Below, in pieces: positions 28,012-37,195 of a DNA stretch of 64,000 nt. Source of the stretch: Myxococcales bacterium (lineage in GTDB: Bacteria > Myxococcota_A > UBA9160 > SZUA-336); the NCBI GenBank assembly GCA_013215565.1, contig JABSQV010000005.1, forward strand, positions 1-64,000, written 5' to 3'. A program made the position numbers and the translations under genes. The notes under the pieces were generated by a model. That model was not told the DNA's origin. It saw nothing but the letters and a program-made list of their open reading frames with translations, and searched no databases. Numbering within the stretch: position 1 is the first letter of the stretch; each line of letters opens with the position of its first letter.

Positions 28012-31000
28012 TCGACTACCGGTGCCTCGAAGAGCCGGTCCAGACCGTCGACCAGATCAGGGCTCACCGCCACACGGTGCCGCCTGAGTTCCAGGATGGC
28101 CTCGGCCCCGGAGGGCAGCCTCAGCCGAACCACGACGGGAACTTCTCCCGGGACCAGATCGAGCGTCTCTCTCAGAGCCCGGAGCCGCTCCGGGGACAGG
28201 GCCTCGTGATCGAGGCGCAGGTGCAACTCGCGCGTCCAGCGCGCGTAGCCGTCCTGCAGCAGGACCAGCTCGTCCCCGATCAACTCGCAGCGCCCCGACT
28301 CTATCTGGAGCTTGCCGCGCACCAGCAGCGCCTCGGTCGAGCGCAGCAGCTCCGAGTTGCGCTCGAACGCCTCGGGCAGGAAGACCACGTCGACCGTCCC
28401 GGCCAGATCCTCGAGAACCCCGCGCGCCATGATCGCGCCCTTGCGGGTCTTGCGCTGATCCAGCGCACTCAGCATCCCGGCCATCCGCACTTGCGCGCCC
28501 TGGTGCGCGTCCGAAATTCGATCCGAGCTCACGCTCGCGAGTTGCTCGAGTTCGCGCCGCCGCGCGCGCAGCGGGTGGCCGGTGATGTAGATGCCCAGCA
28601 TCTCTTTCTCGCCGGCCAAACGTTCCGGCTCGGGCCACTCCGGCAGCTCGGGCACGCGCGCCTCGACCGGGCCCGTCGCGTTTCCGAATAGCGAGCGCTG
28701 GCCGGACTCCCGGTCCCGCTGGGCCCGCTGGCCGGCTTCGATCGCGGGGGCCAGCACCGCCCAGAGCGAGGCGCGGCTCAGCTTGAGACAGTCGAACGCC
28801 CCGCAGCGGATCAGACTCTCGAGCGCCCGCCGGTTCAGACGGCGCCCATCCAGGCGCGAGCAGAAGTCGTAGAGGCTCTGGAACTCCTCACCCTCGCTGC
28901 GCCGCCTCACCAGCGAGTCGACCGCACCCTCCCCGAGGTTTTTCACGCCGCAGAGCCCGAAGCGGATCACGTCGCCCGAAGGCGCGACGCTGAACTGGGA
29001 CTCGCTGCGGTTGATGCACGGAGGCAGAATCTCGATGCCGCGGCCGCGCGCATCTCGAACGTAACGGTCGAGCTTGTCGCGATCCCGCCATTCTGCCGTC
29101 ATCAGCGCCGAGAGAAAGACCGCCGGGTAGTGCGCCTTCAGGTAGGCCGTCTGGTGCGTGATCAGCGCGTAGGCCGCGCTGTGCGCCTTCGGGAATCCAT
29201 AGCCCGAAAACTGATTCATGAGATCGAAGATCTGCGTGGCCTTTTCGGCCGGGAACCCGTTCCGGGCACAACCGTCGAGAAAGCGCTTCCGCTGTTGCTC
29301 CATCTCGGCCGGGATCTTCTTCCCCATTGCGCGGCGCAGCAGGTCGCCCTCGCCGAGCGAAAACGACGCCAGCCGGTTGGCGATCTGGAGCACCTGATCC
29401 TGGTAGACGATCACGCCGACCGTTTCCGCGAGAATCTCCTCGAGTTCGGGCAGCAGGTACTCGACGGGGGCACGCCCATGCTTGCGGCTGACGAAGTCGT
29501 CCACCATCCCCGATTGGAGCGGTCCCGGCCGGTAGAGCGCGATCAGGGGAACCAGGTCGCGGAGGTGGTTCGGTCTCACCTTGACGACCAGGTCGGTCAT
29601 GCCCTTCGAGAGTCCGACCTGGAAGACCCCCTCGGTATCCCCCGCCCGGAGCAGCGCGTAGGTCTCGGCATCGTCAGCCGGGATCCGCTCGAGCGAGAAG
29701 GCAGGAGCGTACGCCTCCCGAATCCGCCGCACGGCATCGGCCATGATGGTGAGCGTGCGAAGGCCCAGCAGGTCGAACTTGATCAGCCCCACCTTCTCGG
29801 CCGCGCGATAGTCGAACTGGGTCACGACGTCGGCGCGGTCCCGCGCGTCGCAGTAGAGGGGAACGGTCTCGAGCAGGGGCCGGGAGGAAATTACGATCCC
29901 GGCCGCGTGCTTGCTCGGGTGCCGGACCTGCCCTTCGAGACTGCGCGCCAGCTCGTAGAGTTCCGCGACCGCCGGGTCCCGCTCGACCAACTCGCGAAGC
30001 TCGCGCCCCTCCAGCGCCGCCTCCAGCGAAATTCCGAGCGTATTCGGGATCAGCTTGGCGATCCGGTCCACCTCGGGATACGGCATGCCCAGCACCCGGC
30101 CGACGTCCCGGATCGCGGCCTTCGCCTGCATCGTGCCAAAGGTCACGATCCCGGCCACGCGGCGGCTCGATTCGTCCTCCCCGTTGTACTTCTGCTCGAC
30201 GTACTCGATCACCTCATGCCGGCGATTCATGCAGAAGTCGACGTCGATATCCGGCATCGAAACCCGCTCGGGGTTCAAGAATCGCTCGAAGGGAATCGTG
30301 AAGTCGATCGGGTCGATGCCGGTGATCTCGAGCGCCCACGCCACCAGGCTGCCCGCGGAAGAGCCCCGTCCCGGACCCACCGGGATTTCGCGCTCCCGCG
30401 CGAAACGGATCAGGTCGGCGACAATCAGGAAGTAGCCCGAGTAGCCGCAGCGCTGGATCACGTCGATCTCGTAGCGAAGCCGTTGCTCGTACTCGGCGGC
30501 GTCGGAGGGCAGCACGGGCCCGCCGGGCTCGGGCTCGGGCTCGAGACCGAGCCGCGTTCGCAGGCCCCGGAACGCGAGCCCCTCGAGATAGCCGTCCAGC
30601 GTCTGGCCAGGCGGAACCTCGAATTCGGGCAGCAGCAGCTCGCCCGTCTCGAATTCGAACTCGCAGCGTTCGGCGACCTCTACCGAGTTCGTCACCGCCT
30701 CGGGGTGGTCGTGAAAGACCTCGAGCATCTCGGCCGGGTCCTTCACGTAGAACCCCTCGCCGTCGAAGCGGAAGCGTTTGGGGTCGTCGAGGGTCTTGCC
30801 GGTTTGAACGCAGAGCAGGGCTTCGTGCTGGCGCGCGTCACAGGCGTTCAGATAGTGGCAGTCGTTGGTCGCCAGAAGCGGCAGGCGCAGCTCTTCGTGC
30901 ATCTGGAGCAGCACGCGGTTCACCGTGTCCTGCAGCGGGATTCCGTGCCGCTGAAGCTCTAGGTAGTAGCGGCCCGGGAAGAGCTTCGAGTAGTTCTCGA

Positions 31001-31529
31001 CCAGCTCCCAGGCACGCTGCTCGCGGCCCTTGAGGACCTGCGAGGGAACCGCGCCGGAGAGACAGCCCGACGTGGCGATCAGCCCCTCCGCGTGCTGGCT
31101 CAGCAGCTCAAAGTCGATCCGCGGCTTGTAGTAGAAGCCCTCGAGGTAGCCCTTGGAGACCAGCTGGACCAGATTCCTGTAGCCGGTCTGGTTCATGGCG
31201 AGCAGGATCAGGTGATTGATGCCTTCGAAGCCTCCGGTCTCGGGGTCTCGATCGAAGCGGGAGCCCTGGGCGACGTAGACCTCGCAGCCGATGATCGGCC
31301 GGATCCCGGCCCGGCGAGCGGCTTCGTGAAACTCGACGGCTCCGAAGAGATTTCCATGATCCGTGATTGCGGCAGCCGGCATGCCGGTGCGCGCGAGCCT
31401 CTCCATCAAAAGCGGAATCGAGATCGCACCATCCAGAATCGAGTACTGGGTGTGCAGGTGCAGGTGCGCGAAACGCCCGGCTGCCGTCCCCTTGCTGGAA
31501 ACCGCCCGCCGTATCTTTGTCTGGGGCAC
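27996..31529 (-). CDS. dnaE: DNA polymerase III subunit alpha
   Basis: 1177 aa; PHP domain HLHTQYSILDGA, catalytic PDIDVDFCMNRR, GFPKAHSAAYALITHQTAYLKAHYP. Confidence 0.98.
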   Translation of the reverse strand: MPQTKIRRAVSSKGTAAGRFAHLHLHTQYSILDGAISIPLLMERLARTGMPAAAITDHGNLFGAVEFHEAARRAGIRPIIGCEVYVAQGSRFDRDPETGGFEGINHLILLAMNQTGYRNLVQLVSKGYLEGFYYKPRIDFELLSQHAEGLIATSGCLSGAVPSQVLKGREQRAWELVENYSKLFPGRYYLELQRHGIPLQDTVNRVLLQMHEELRLPLLATNDCHYLNACDARQHEALLCVQTGKTLDDPKRFRFDGEGFYVKDPAEMLEVFHDHPEAVTNSVEVAERCEFEFETGELLLPEFEVPPGQTLDGYLEGLAFRGLRTRLGLEPEPEPGGPVLPSDAAEYEQRLRYEIDVIQRCGYSGYFLIVADLIRFAREREIPVGPGRGSSAGSLVAWALEITGIDPIDFTIPFERFLNPERVSMPDIDVDFCMNRRHEVIEYVEQKYNGEDESSRRVAGIVTFGTMQAKAAIRDVGRVLGMPYPEVDRIAKLIPNTLGISLEAALEGRELRELVERDPAVAELYELARSLEGQVRHPSKHAAGIVISSRPLLETVPLYCDARDRADVVTQFDYRAAEKVGLIKFDLLGLRTLTIMADAVRRIREAYAPAFSLERIPADDAETYALLRAGDTEGVFQVGLSKGMTDLVVKVRPNHLRDLVPLIALYRPGPLQSGMVDDFVSRKHGRAPVEYLLPELEEILAETVGVIVYQDQVLQIANRLASFSLGEGDLLRRAMGKKIPAEMEQQRKRFLDGCARNGFPAEKATQIFDLMNQFSGYGFPKAHSAAYALITHQTAYLKAHYPAVFLSALMTAEWRDRDKLDRYVRDARGRGIEILPPCINRSESQFSVAPSGDVIRFGLCGVKNLGEGAVDSLVRRRSEGEEFQSLYDFCSRLDGRRLNRRALESLIRCGAFDCLKLSRASLWAVLAPAIEAGQRAQRDRESGQRSLFGNATGPVEARVPELPEWPEPERLAGEKEMLGIYITGHPLRARRRELEQLASVSSDRISDAHQGAQVRMAGMLSALDQRKTRKGAIMARGVLEDLAGTVDVVFLPEAFERNSELLRSTEALLVRGKLQIESGRCELIGDELVLLQDGYARWTRELHLRLDHEALSPERLRALRETLDLVPGEVPVVVRLRLPSGAEAILELRRHRVAVSPDLVDGLDRLFEAPVVECQLS

Positions 31530-31608
31530 CCCTGCTCCTCGAGAGTAGACGGAAATTCGGGGGGGGGCCGATCTTATCTCAGTACGCGCATCGACGCGTG
31601 CGACGCGC

Positions 31609-33153
31609 TCATTCCCACTCGACCGTCGACGGAGGCTTGGTCGAAATATCGTAGACCACGCGGTTGATGCCGGGCACCTCGTTGATGATCCGGTTCGAAA
31701 TCCGCGCCAGGAGTGCGTGTGGAATCTCGGCCCAGTCCGCGGTCATGGCATCGCGCGAGGTGACGCAGCGAACGCAGATGGCGTGTTCGTAGCTGCGCGC
31801 GTCTCCCATGACGCCTACGGAGCGCACGGGCAGATAGACCGCGAACGCCTGCCAGAGCCTCTCGTACCAGCCGGCTTCGCGGATCTCGCCAATCACGATC
31901 CGGTCGGCGCGACGCACGACGTCGAGCCGCTCGGGCGTGACCTCGCCCACCACGCGAATCGCGAGGCCGGGGCCAGGGAAAGGGTGCCGACCCCAGATTT
32001 CCTTAGGAATTCCGAGTCGATCTGCAACTTCTCTAACTTCGTCCTTAAACAATTCACGGAGCGGCTCGACCACCTCCATCCGCATCTTCTCCGGCAGGCC
32101 GCCCACGTTGTGATGCGTCTTGATCGTCGCGGAGGGACCCCACACCGACACCGACTCGATCACGTCCGGGTACAGCGTCCCCTGCGCGAGAAAGCCCGCG
32201 TCTGCGTAGCGGGCGGCCGCGCGCTCGAACACCTCCACGAAGGCGTGGCCGATCGAGACCCGCTTCTTCTCGGGATCCTCGACGCCTACGAGCCGCTCGA
32301 GAAACTCGGCCGAGGCATCGACGCACTCGAGCGGGATCCCGAGCCCCTTTCCGAACATCCGCTGGACCTCGGCAACCTCTCCGAGCCTCAGCAGCCCGTT
32401 GTCGATCATGATGCAGTGGAGCTGACTTCCGATCGCCCGGTGGAGCAGCGTGGCCACCACGGTCGAGTCGACGCCGCCCGAGACGCCACAGATTACCTGC
32501 CCGGCGCCAATCCGTTCACGCAGCAGCCCGAGCGTCCGGTCGATGAACTCCTCCATGGTCCAGGTGCCGCGCAGCCCCGCCACCCGGAAGAGAAAGTTCT
32601 CGAGCAGGCGGCGTCCCGCCTGCGTATGCGAGACCTCGGGGTGGAACTGGATGCCGTAGAGCGGTCGCGAGTCGTGGCGGATTGCGGCAAACGGGCTGTT
32701 CTCGGAGGTCGCCAGGCTCCGAAAGTCCTCCGGGAGCGCCGTGACGCGGTCACCGTGGCTCATCCAGACGGTGCTCGCGGCCGGGACGCCCTCGAGCAGA
32801 GGATCCCGGGCGTCGGCGACCCGGAGTTCGGCCGGGCCGTACTCGCGCTCGCCGGCCGCTTCGACCGTTCCCCCCAGGTGCCGGACCAGCACCTGCTGTC
32901 CGTAGCAGATCCCGAGCACCGGAATTCCGAGGTCGAGGATTTCACCCTGGATCTGGGGCGCATCCGCATCACCTACGCTGGCCGGTCCCCCGGACAGGAT
33001 CAGCGCGCGCGGCGCCTTCTCGCGCACCTGCTCGGCGGGCACCCAGGGGGGGACGACCTCGCAGTAGACGCGGAGCTCGCGGATCGTGCGCGCGATCAGC
33101 TGCGTGTACTGCGAGCCGTAGTCGACGATCAGTACCAGGTCGCTGCCCGGCAC
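31609..33153 (-). CDS. guaA: GMP synthase (glutamine-hydrolysing)
   Basis: GATase motif GICYGQQ, ATP-PPase SGGVDSTV, C-terminal KPPSTVEWE; GTG start overlaps the guaB TAG. Confidence 0.97.
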   Translation of the reverse strand: MPGSDLVLIVDYGSQYTQLIARTIRELRVYCEVVPPWVPAEQVREKAPRALILSGGPASVGDADAPQIQGEILDLGIPVLGICYGQQVLVRHLGGTVEAAGEREYGPAELRVADARDPLLEGVPAASTVWMSHGDRVTALPEDFRSLATSENSPFAAIRHDSRPLYGIQFHPEVSHTQAGRRLLENFLFRVAGLRGTWTMEEFIDRTLGLLRERIGAGQVICGVSGGVDSTVVATLLHRAIGSQLHCIMIDNGLLRLGEVAEVQRMFGKGLGIPLECVDASAEFLERLVGVEDPEKKRVSIGHAFVEVFERAAARYADAGFLAQGTLYPDVIESVSVWGPSATIKTHHNVGGLPEKMRMEVVEPLRELFKDEVREVADRLGIPKEIWGRHPFPGPGLAIRVVGEVTPERLDVVRRADRIVIGEIREAGWYERLWQAFAVYLPVRSVGVMGDARSYEHAICVRCVTSRDAMTADWAEIPHALLARISNRIINEVPGINRVVYDISTKPPSTVEWE

Positions 33154-34619
33154 TAGGACTCGAGCCGATAGTTCGGAGCCTCTTCCGAGATGATCACGTC
33201 GTGCACGTGCGACTCGCGCAGACCGGCCGCCGTCACGCGCACGAACTGGGCGCGTTGCCGGAGCTCCGGCAGATTCGCCGCACCGAGCAGGCCCATGCCT
33301 GCGCGGAGCCCTCCCACGAGCTGATAAACACTATTTGAAAGCGGCCCGCGGAAGGGCACGCGGCCTTCGATCCCCTCCGGCACCAGCTTGCCCGGTTGGT
33401 CCTCGCCTTCCTGGAAATAGCGGTCAGCGCTCCCCCGCCGCATCGCGGAGAGCGAGCCCATCCCGCGGTGGACCTTGTAGCTCCGGCCCTGGTAGAGGAC
33501 GACGTCGCCCGGCGCCTCGTCGGTCCCGGCGAAGAGCGCCCCGATCATGACGGTACTCGCACCCGCGGCGAGCGCCTTGGTCACGTCGCCCGAGTACTTG
33601 ATCCCGCCGTCTGCGATCAGGGGCCGGCCATGACGCTGGCACACCTCGCTGGTCTCGAGCACGGCCGTCAGCTGCGGCACCCCGACCCCGGCGACGATCC
33701 GGGTGGTGCAGATCGAAGCGGGACCCACCCCGCAGCGGATCGCGGACGCGTGCGCCTTGATCAGCGCCTCGGCTCCCTCGGCGGTGGCGACGTTGCCGGC
33801 CACGATCTCGGTTTCTGGAAACTCGGAATGGAGCTCCTCCACCGTGCGGATCACGGACTCCGCGTGGCCGTGGGAGCTGTCGACGAGCAGCAAGTCGGCG
33901 CCGGCGTCGAGCAGGGCGGCCGCGCGTTCGATCCGGTCCTCGGTGACCCCGACCGCGGCCCCGACCCGAAGTCGGCCCAGCGGGTCCTTGCAGGCATTGG
34001 GATACTGCTCCGCCTTCTCGATGTCCTTGAACGTGATCAGGCCACACAGGTTGCCCGCGTCGTCGGTGACCAGGAGCTTCTCGATCCGGTTCTCGTGCAG
34101 GAGTTGCTTGGCGCGATCGAGCGAGACCCCGGGACGCACGGTGATCAGCCCGTCCGAGGTCATCAGCGTCGAGACCGGAACGTCGAGCTCCCGAACGAAG
34201 CGAAGATCCCGATTCGTGACGATCCCGACGAGTTGTCGACCTCGCACGACCGGCAGGCCCGAGATCTGGTGGAGGTGCATGATGTCGAGCGCCGCCCGAA
34301 TCGACTCGCCCGGCTCAAGCGTGAGCGGGTCCACAATCAGGCCCGACTCGAAGCGCTTGACCTTCGCGACCTCGGCCGCCTGCGCCTCGACGGAGAGGTT
34401 CTTGTGGATGAAACCGATCCCGCCTTCCTGCGCCAGGCAGATCGCGGCGCGGTGCTCGGTCACGGTATCCATCGGCGCCGCAATCAAGGGCACGGAGAGG
34501 CGGACCTGCGGCGTCAACTGCGTGGACAGATCCACTTCGCTCGGATGCACCGAGGACGCCCTGGGCGCCAGCAGAACGTCGTCAAAAGTCAGGCCGTCTC
34601 GTATCGGGGCCTGGGACAT
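33153..34619 (-). CDS. guaB: IMP dehydrogenase
   Basis: [15 protein letters not shown], two CBS segments, [20 protein letters not shown] catalytic loop. Confidence 0.97.
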   Translation of the reverse strand: MSQAPIRDGLTFDDVLLAPRASSVHPSEVDLSTQLTPQVRLSVPLIAAPMDTVTEHRAAICLAQEGGIGFIHKNLSVEAQAAEVAKVKRFESGLIVDPLTLEPGESIRAALDIMHLHQISGLPVVRGRQLVGIVTNRDLRFVRELDVPVSTLMTSDGLITVRPGVSLDRAKQLLHENRIEKLLVTDDAGNLCGLITFKDIEKAEQYPNACKDPLGRLRVGAAVGVTEDRIERAAALLDAGADLLLVDSSHGHAESVIRTVEELHSEFPETEIVAGNVATAEGAEALIKAHASAIRCGVGPASICTTRIVAGVGVPQLTAVLETSEVCQRHGRPLIADGGIKYSGDVTKALAAGASTVMIGALFAGTDEAPGDVVLYQGRSYKVHRGMGSLSAMRRGSADRYFQEGEDQPGKLVPEGIEGRVPFRGPLSNSVYQLVGGLRAGMGLLGAANLPELRQRAQFVRVTAAGLRESHVHDVIISEEAPNYRLES

Positions 34620-34723
34620 GCAACCTCCGGGTGGGTTGCCCGCGCAGGTTAGACGCCGCCCCGGTTCGCGTCAACCAGAGCCCGGCCCAGGCCGGGAGGA
34701 GCCCGGAACGAGCGATGCCACGG

Positions 34724-35266
34724 CTAGATCTTGTACCTGCCGAAGTCCTTCGGATCCATCTCCCCCAGCAGCTTCTTCCACGCCGCCTTGTCGGTCGGAA
34801 GCGGGACCTGGCGCGCTTCGGCCTGGCCTTCGGGCTCTCCGCCCTCCGCCGGCGCGGGATCGGACCCCGCTTCGGCCAGCACCGAGGCGTGGACCAGGAT
34901 CGGGGCGCCAAATCGCACCGCGACCGCGATCGCGTCGCTCGGCCGGCAGTCGAGTCTGCTCCGGCGCCCCTCCGCATGCTCGAGAATCAATTCCGCGTAG
35001 TAGGTGTTCTCGCGGAGCGACGTGATCTCGACCTGCGACACGCCGGCACCGAGCTCCTTGATCACGTCACGCAGCAGGTCGTGGGAAAGCGGTCGCGGGA
35101 GTTCGAGGCCCTCGATCTCCTTGGCGATCGAGGTCGCCTCGGCGATCCCGATCGCGATCGCTAGCTGCCGGCCATCCGAGGCCTCGAGCAGCAGTACGGC
35201 CTGCCCCGACTCCCGATCGAACGGGAGTGCTCGCACCTGCACCGGGACCGCATCACGATCGGCCAT
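34724..35266 (-). CDS. bifunctional nuclease (DUF151) family protein
   Basis: [30 protein letters not shown]... [17 protein letters not shown] ... [17 protein letters not shown]. Confidence 0.88.
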   Translation of the reverse strand: MADRDAVPVQVRALPFDRESGQAVLLLEASDGRQLAIAIGIAEATSIAKEIEGLELPRPLSHDLLRDVIKELGAGVSQVEITSLRENTYYAELILEHAEGRRSRLDCRPSDAIAVAVRFGAPILVHASVLAEAGSDPAPAEGGEPEGQAEARQVPLPTDKAAWKKLLGEMDPKDFGRYKI

Positions 35267-35268
35267 GT

Positions 35269-36708
35269 TCAGACCACGGGAAGCTGCAGCTCGCGCGGCG
35301 CGGGGCCGCGGGGTGCCTGCAGCTGCTCCAAGTTCTCGCCAGCGCGTTGCGCGGTCGCTTCGCCGAGCAACGAGTGAGGCGTGACGGAGGTGATCCGAAC
35401 CTCGGCGAAGACGCCCGCAGGAACGGGCTGCGGGGCGGTAAAGTTCACGATCCGGTGCTCCGGACAGCGGCCGGTCTGTTGTCCGCCCCCGTGGCGGCTC
35501 GCGCCCTCGACCAGGACGCGGGTGAGGCTGCCGAGCCGGGCGGCATGGGCGCGTTCAGTCAGCTCCGCCTGGAGCCGCTGCAGGCGCTCGAGGCGAGCCT
35601 GCGCCCGCTCCGGGTCGACCGGAGACAGCCCTCGCCGGACGGCTGGCGTCTCGGGCCGGGGCGAGTACTTGAAGGCGTAGCTGTCCACGAAGGCCACCTC
35701 GCGCACCAGGCTGAGGGTCGCCTCGAAGTCCTCGGGCGTCTCGCCCGGGAAGCCCACGATCAGGTCGGTCGTCAGCGCGAGCCCGGGACGTGCGCGGCGC
35801 AGCCCGGCTACGATCTCGAGGTAGCGGGCGCGCGTATAGCGCCGGCCCATCCGCTCGAGGACGCGATCGGACCCCGACTGAACCGGGAGGTGAAGGTGGG
35901 GGCAGAGTTCGGAGACCTCCGCGTAACAGGCCTCGAGTTCGGGGGTCATGAAGAGCGGGTGCGGGCTGGTGAAGCGGATCCGCTCGATCCCGGGAAGCTT
36001 GGCCAGCCTGCGGATCAGCTCGGCGAAGCTCACCTCGCCCGGCGCCCGTCCCGGCCGCGGGCGTCCGTAGGCATTCACGGTCTGCCCGAGCAGCGTGACC
36101 TCGACCACGCCTTTGGAGGCGAGCTCGCGCACCTCCTCGAGGATCGAGTTCGCGGGCCGACTGATCTCGCGGCCGCGTGTCCGCGGCACGACGCAGTAGG
36201 CACAGAACAGGTCGCAGCCTTCCATGACCGTGACGAAGGCCCGGCCCGGGGAGCGGGGCCCGAAGTCGGGGTGCCGTTCCGGGAGGTCGAAGCGCGCGTC
36301 CGACTCCTCGTAGTCGACCCTGAGGCTCCGGGCGCCCTCACCCGCCGCCCGAATCATCGCGGGCAGCGAACGGAGATTCTGGGATCCGAAGACGAAATCG
36401 ATGCCCGGGAAGCGCGCGAGCAGGCCGTCCGCCTCCTGCTGCGCCACGCAGCCGCCGACCCCGAGGATCAGATCCGGACGCTGCTGTTTGAGGGCACACA
36501 GCACGCCCAGCTCCGAGTAGAGCCGCTGCTCGGCCCGCTCGCGAACCGAGCAGGTGTGGACCACCACGACGTCGGCCCCGACCGCATCGGCGGCGGGCCG
36601 GAGCCCCTCATGGTGGAGAAGATTTGCCATCTTCTCTGCATCGTGCTGATTCATCTGGCACCCGAAGGTGCGTAGGTGAAAGCGCTTGTGCCGCTGCCCT
36701 CGCCGCAT
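35269..36708 (-). CDS. miaB: tRNA-2-methylthio-N6-dimethylallyladenosine synthase
   Basis: FGCQMNQHDAEKM, radical-SAM CDLFCAYC, C-terminal TRAM-like region. Confidence 0.95.
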   Translation of the reverse strand: MRRGQRHKRFHLRTFGCQMNQHDAEKMANLLHHEGLRPAADAVGADVVVVHTCSVRERAEQRLYSELGVLCALKQQRPDLILGVGGCVAQQEADGLLARFPGIDFVFGSQNLRSLPAMIRAAGEGARSLRVDYEESDARFDLPERHPDFGPRSPGRAFVTVMEGCDLFCAYCVVPRTRGREISRPANSILEEVRELASKGVVEVTLLGQTVNAYGRPRPGRAPGEVSFAELIRRLAKLPGIERIRFTSPHPLFMTPELEACYAEVSELCPHLHLPVQSGSDRVLERMGRRYTRARYLEIVAGLRRARPGLALTTDLIVGFPGETPEDFEATLSLVREVAFVDSYAFKYSPRPETPAVRRGLSPVDPERAQARLERLQRLQAELTERAHAARLGSLTRVLVEGASRHGGGQQTGRCPEHRIVNFTAPQPVPAGVFAEVRITSVTPHSLLGEATAQRAGENLEQLQAPRGPAPRELQLPVV

Positions 36709-36757
36709 CTCGCGCGAAGGTAGCCCGGCTTCAGGGCACCGTCATCAGGCCCATTCG

Positions 36758-36803
36758 GAAATTCAGAAAACCCTTCAATTACGCGGTTTTTGTACGGAAT
36801 TTC
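36758..36803. repeat. imperfect inverted repeat upstream of miaB
   Basis: GAAATTC (36758-36764) / GAATTTC (36797-36803) and inner AAAACC (36767-36772) / GGTTTT (36785-36790). Confidence 0.6.
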
Positions 36804-36853
36804 TGATCCAGAAGATTAGCCTCCGAGCGCAGCGCTGAAGCCCCGCCGCAGGA

Positions 36854-36870
36854 GTCAAATCGCATTTGAC
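36854..36870. promoter_or_regulatory. 17-bp palindrome GTCAAATCGCATTTGAC overlapping a -35 box (candidate operator)
   Basis: Perfect 7+3+7 inverted repeat; its right arm forms most of TTGACA at 36866-36871. Confidence 0.6.
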
Positions 36871-36893
36871 ATCTATTTCTCGCCGTGCATAAT
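36866..36893 (+). promoter_or_regulatory. predicted strong sigma70-type promoter
   Basis: TTGACA (36866-36871), 16 nt spacer, CATAAT (36888-36893). Confidence 0.7.
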
Positions 36894-36899
36894 CTGGAG

Positions 36900-37106
36900 A
36901 GGTAAGGGTTGATTGGTGGCCAGACGGGCACTTCTCGGACCCTTCGCAGCCAGGAGGTTTCCGGCCCAAACCGAGCTTTTACGGAGAAGGCGGTGGAGAC
37001 GACATTTCTTCTTTGAAATGTCCAACCTCTCACCCCCCACAGTCGCCACCGCCCTCTCCGACCCCTAAACGGCCCCCGGCAGAAATCGCCGGGGGCCGTT
37101 TTCTTT
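36900..37106 (+). ncRNA. orphan structured non-coding RNA candidate, about 205 nt
   Basis: Bounded by promoter and intrinsic terminator; no plausible ORF; 36982-37000 pairs with 37042-37060 (17 of 19 positions), inner perfect hairpin GACATTTC-TTCTTT-GAAATGTC (37001-37022). Confidence 0.65.
37067..37106 (+). terminator. intrinsic terminator, possibly bidirectional
   Basis: AAACGGCCCCCGGC (37067-37080) / GCCGGGGGCCGTTT (37088-37101), 7 nt loop, followed by TCTTT. The opposite strand could serve the vwa gene ending at 37196. Confidence 0.85.
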
Positions 37107-37195
37107 CGAGCGACGTAGCCCCCGGATCAGCCGGACGAGGTCCGGTGGAACGAAGCGGTGGACGGGGGCCCGCAGAGCCTGCGGCGCACCGCGAG

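Noticed and set aside
29130-30962. 610 aa + strand ORF antisense to dnaE (and similar long ORFs at 2102-3271 -, 12138-13649 +, 43694-45691 +, 47467-48558 +)
   Set aside because: These mirror well-recognised genes on the opposite strand; low-complexity Arg/Ala/Gly-rich translations are the usual artefact of high GC.
36900-37106. Assignment of the ncRNA candidate as 6S RNA, RNase P RNA, tmRNA or SRP RNA
   Set aside because: The conserved motifs of RNase P, tmRNA and SRP RNA are not seen, and the main helix is a local 3' hairpin rather than a rod with a central bubble. A diverged 6S RNA is not formally excluded without cmsearch.
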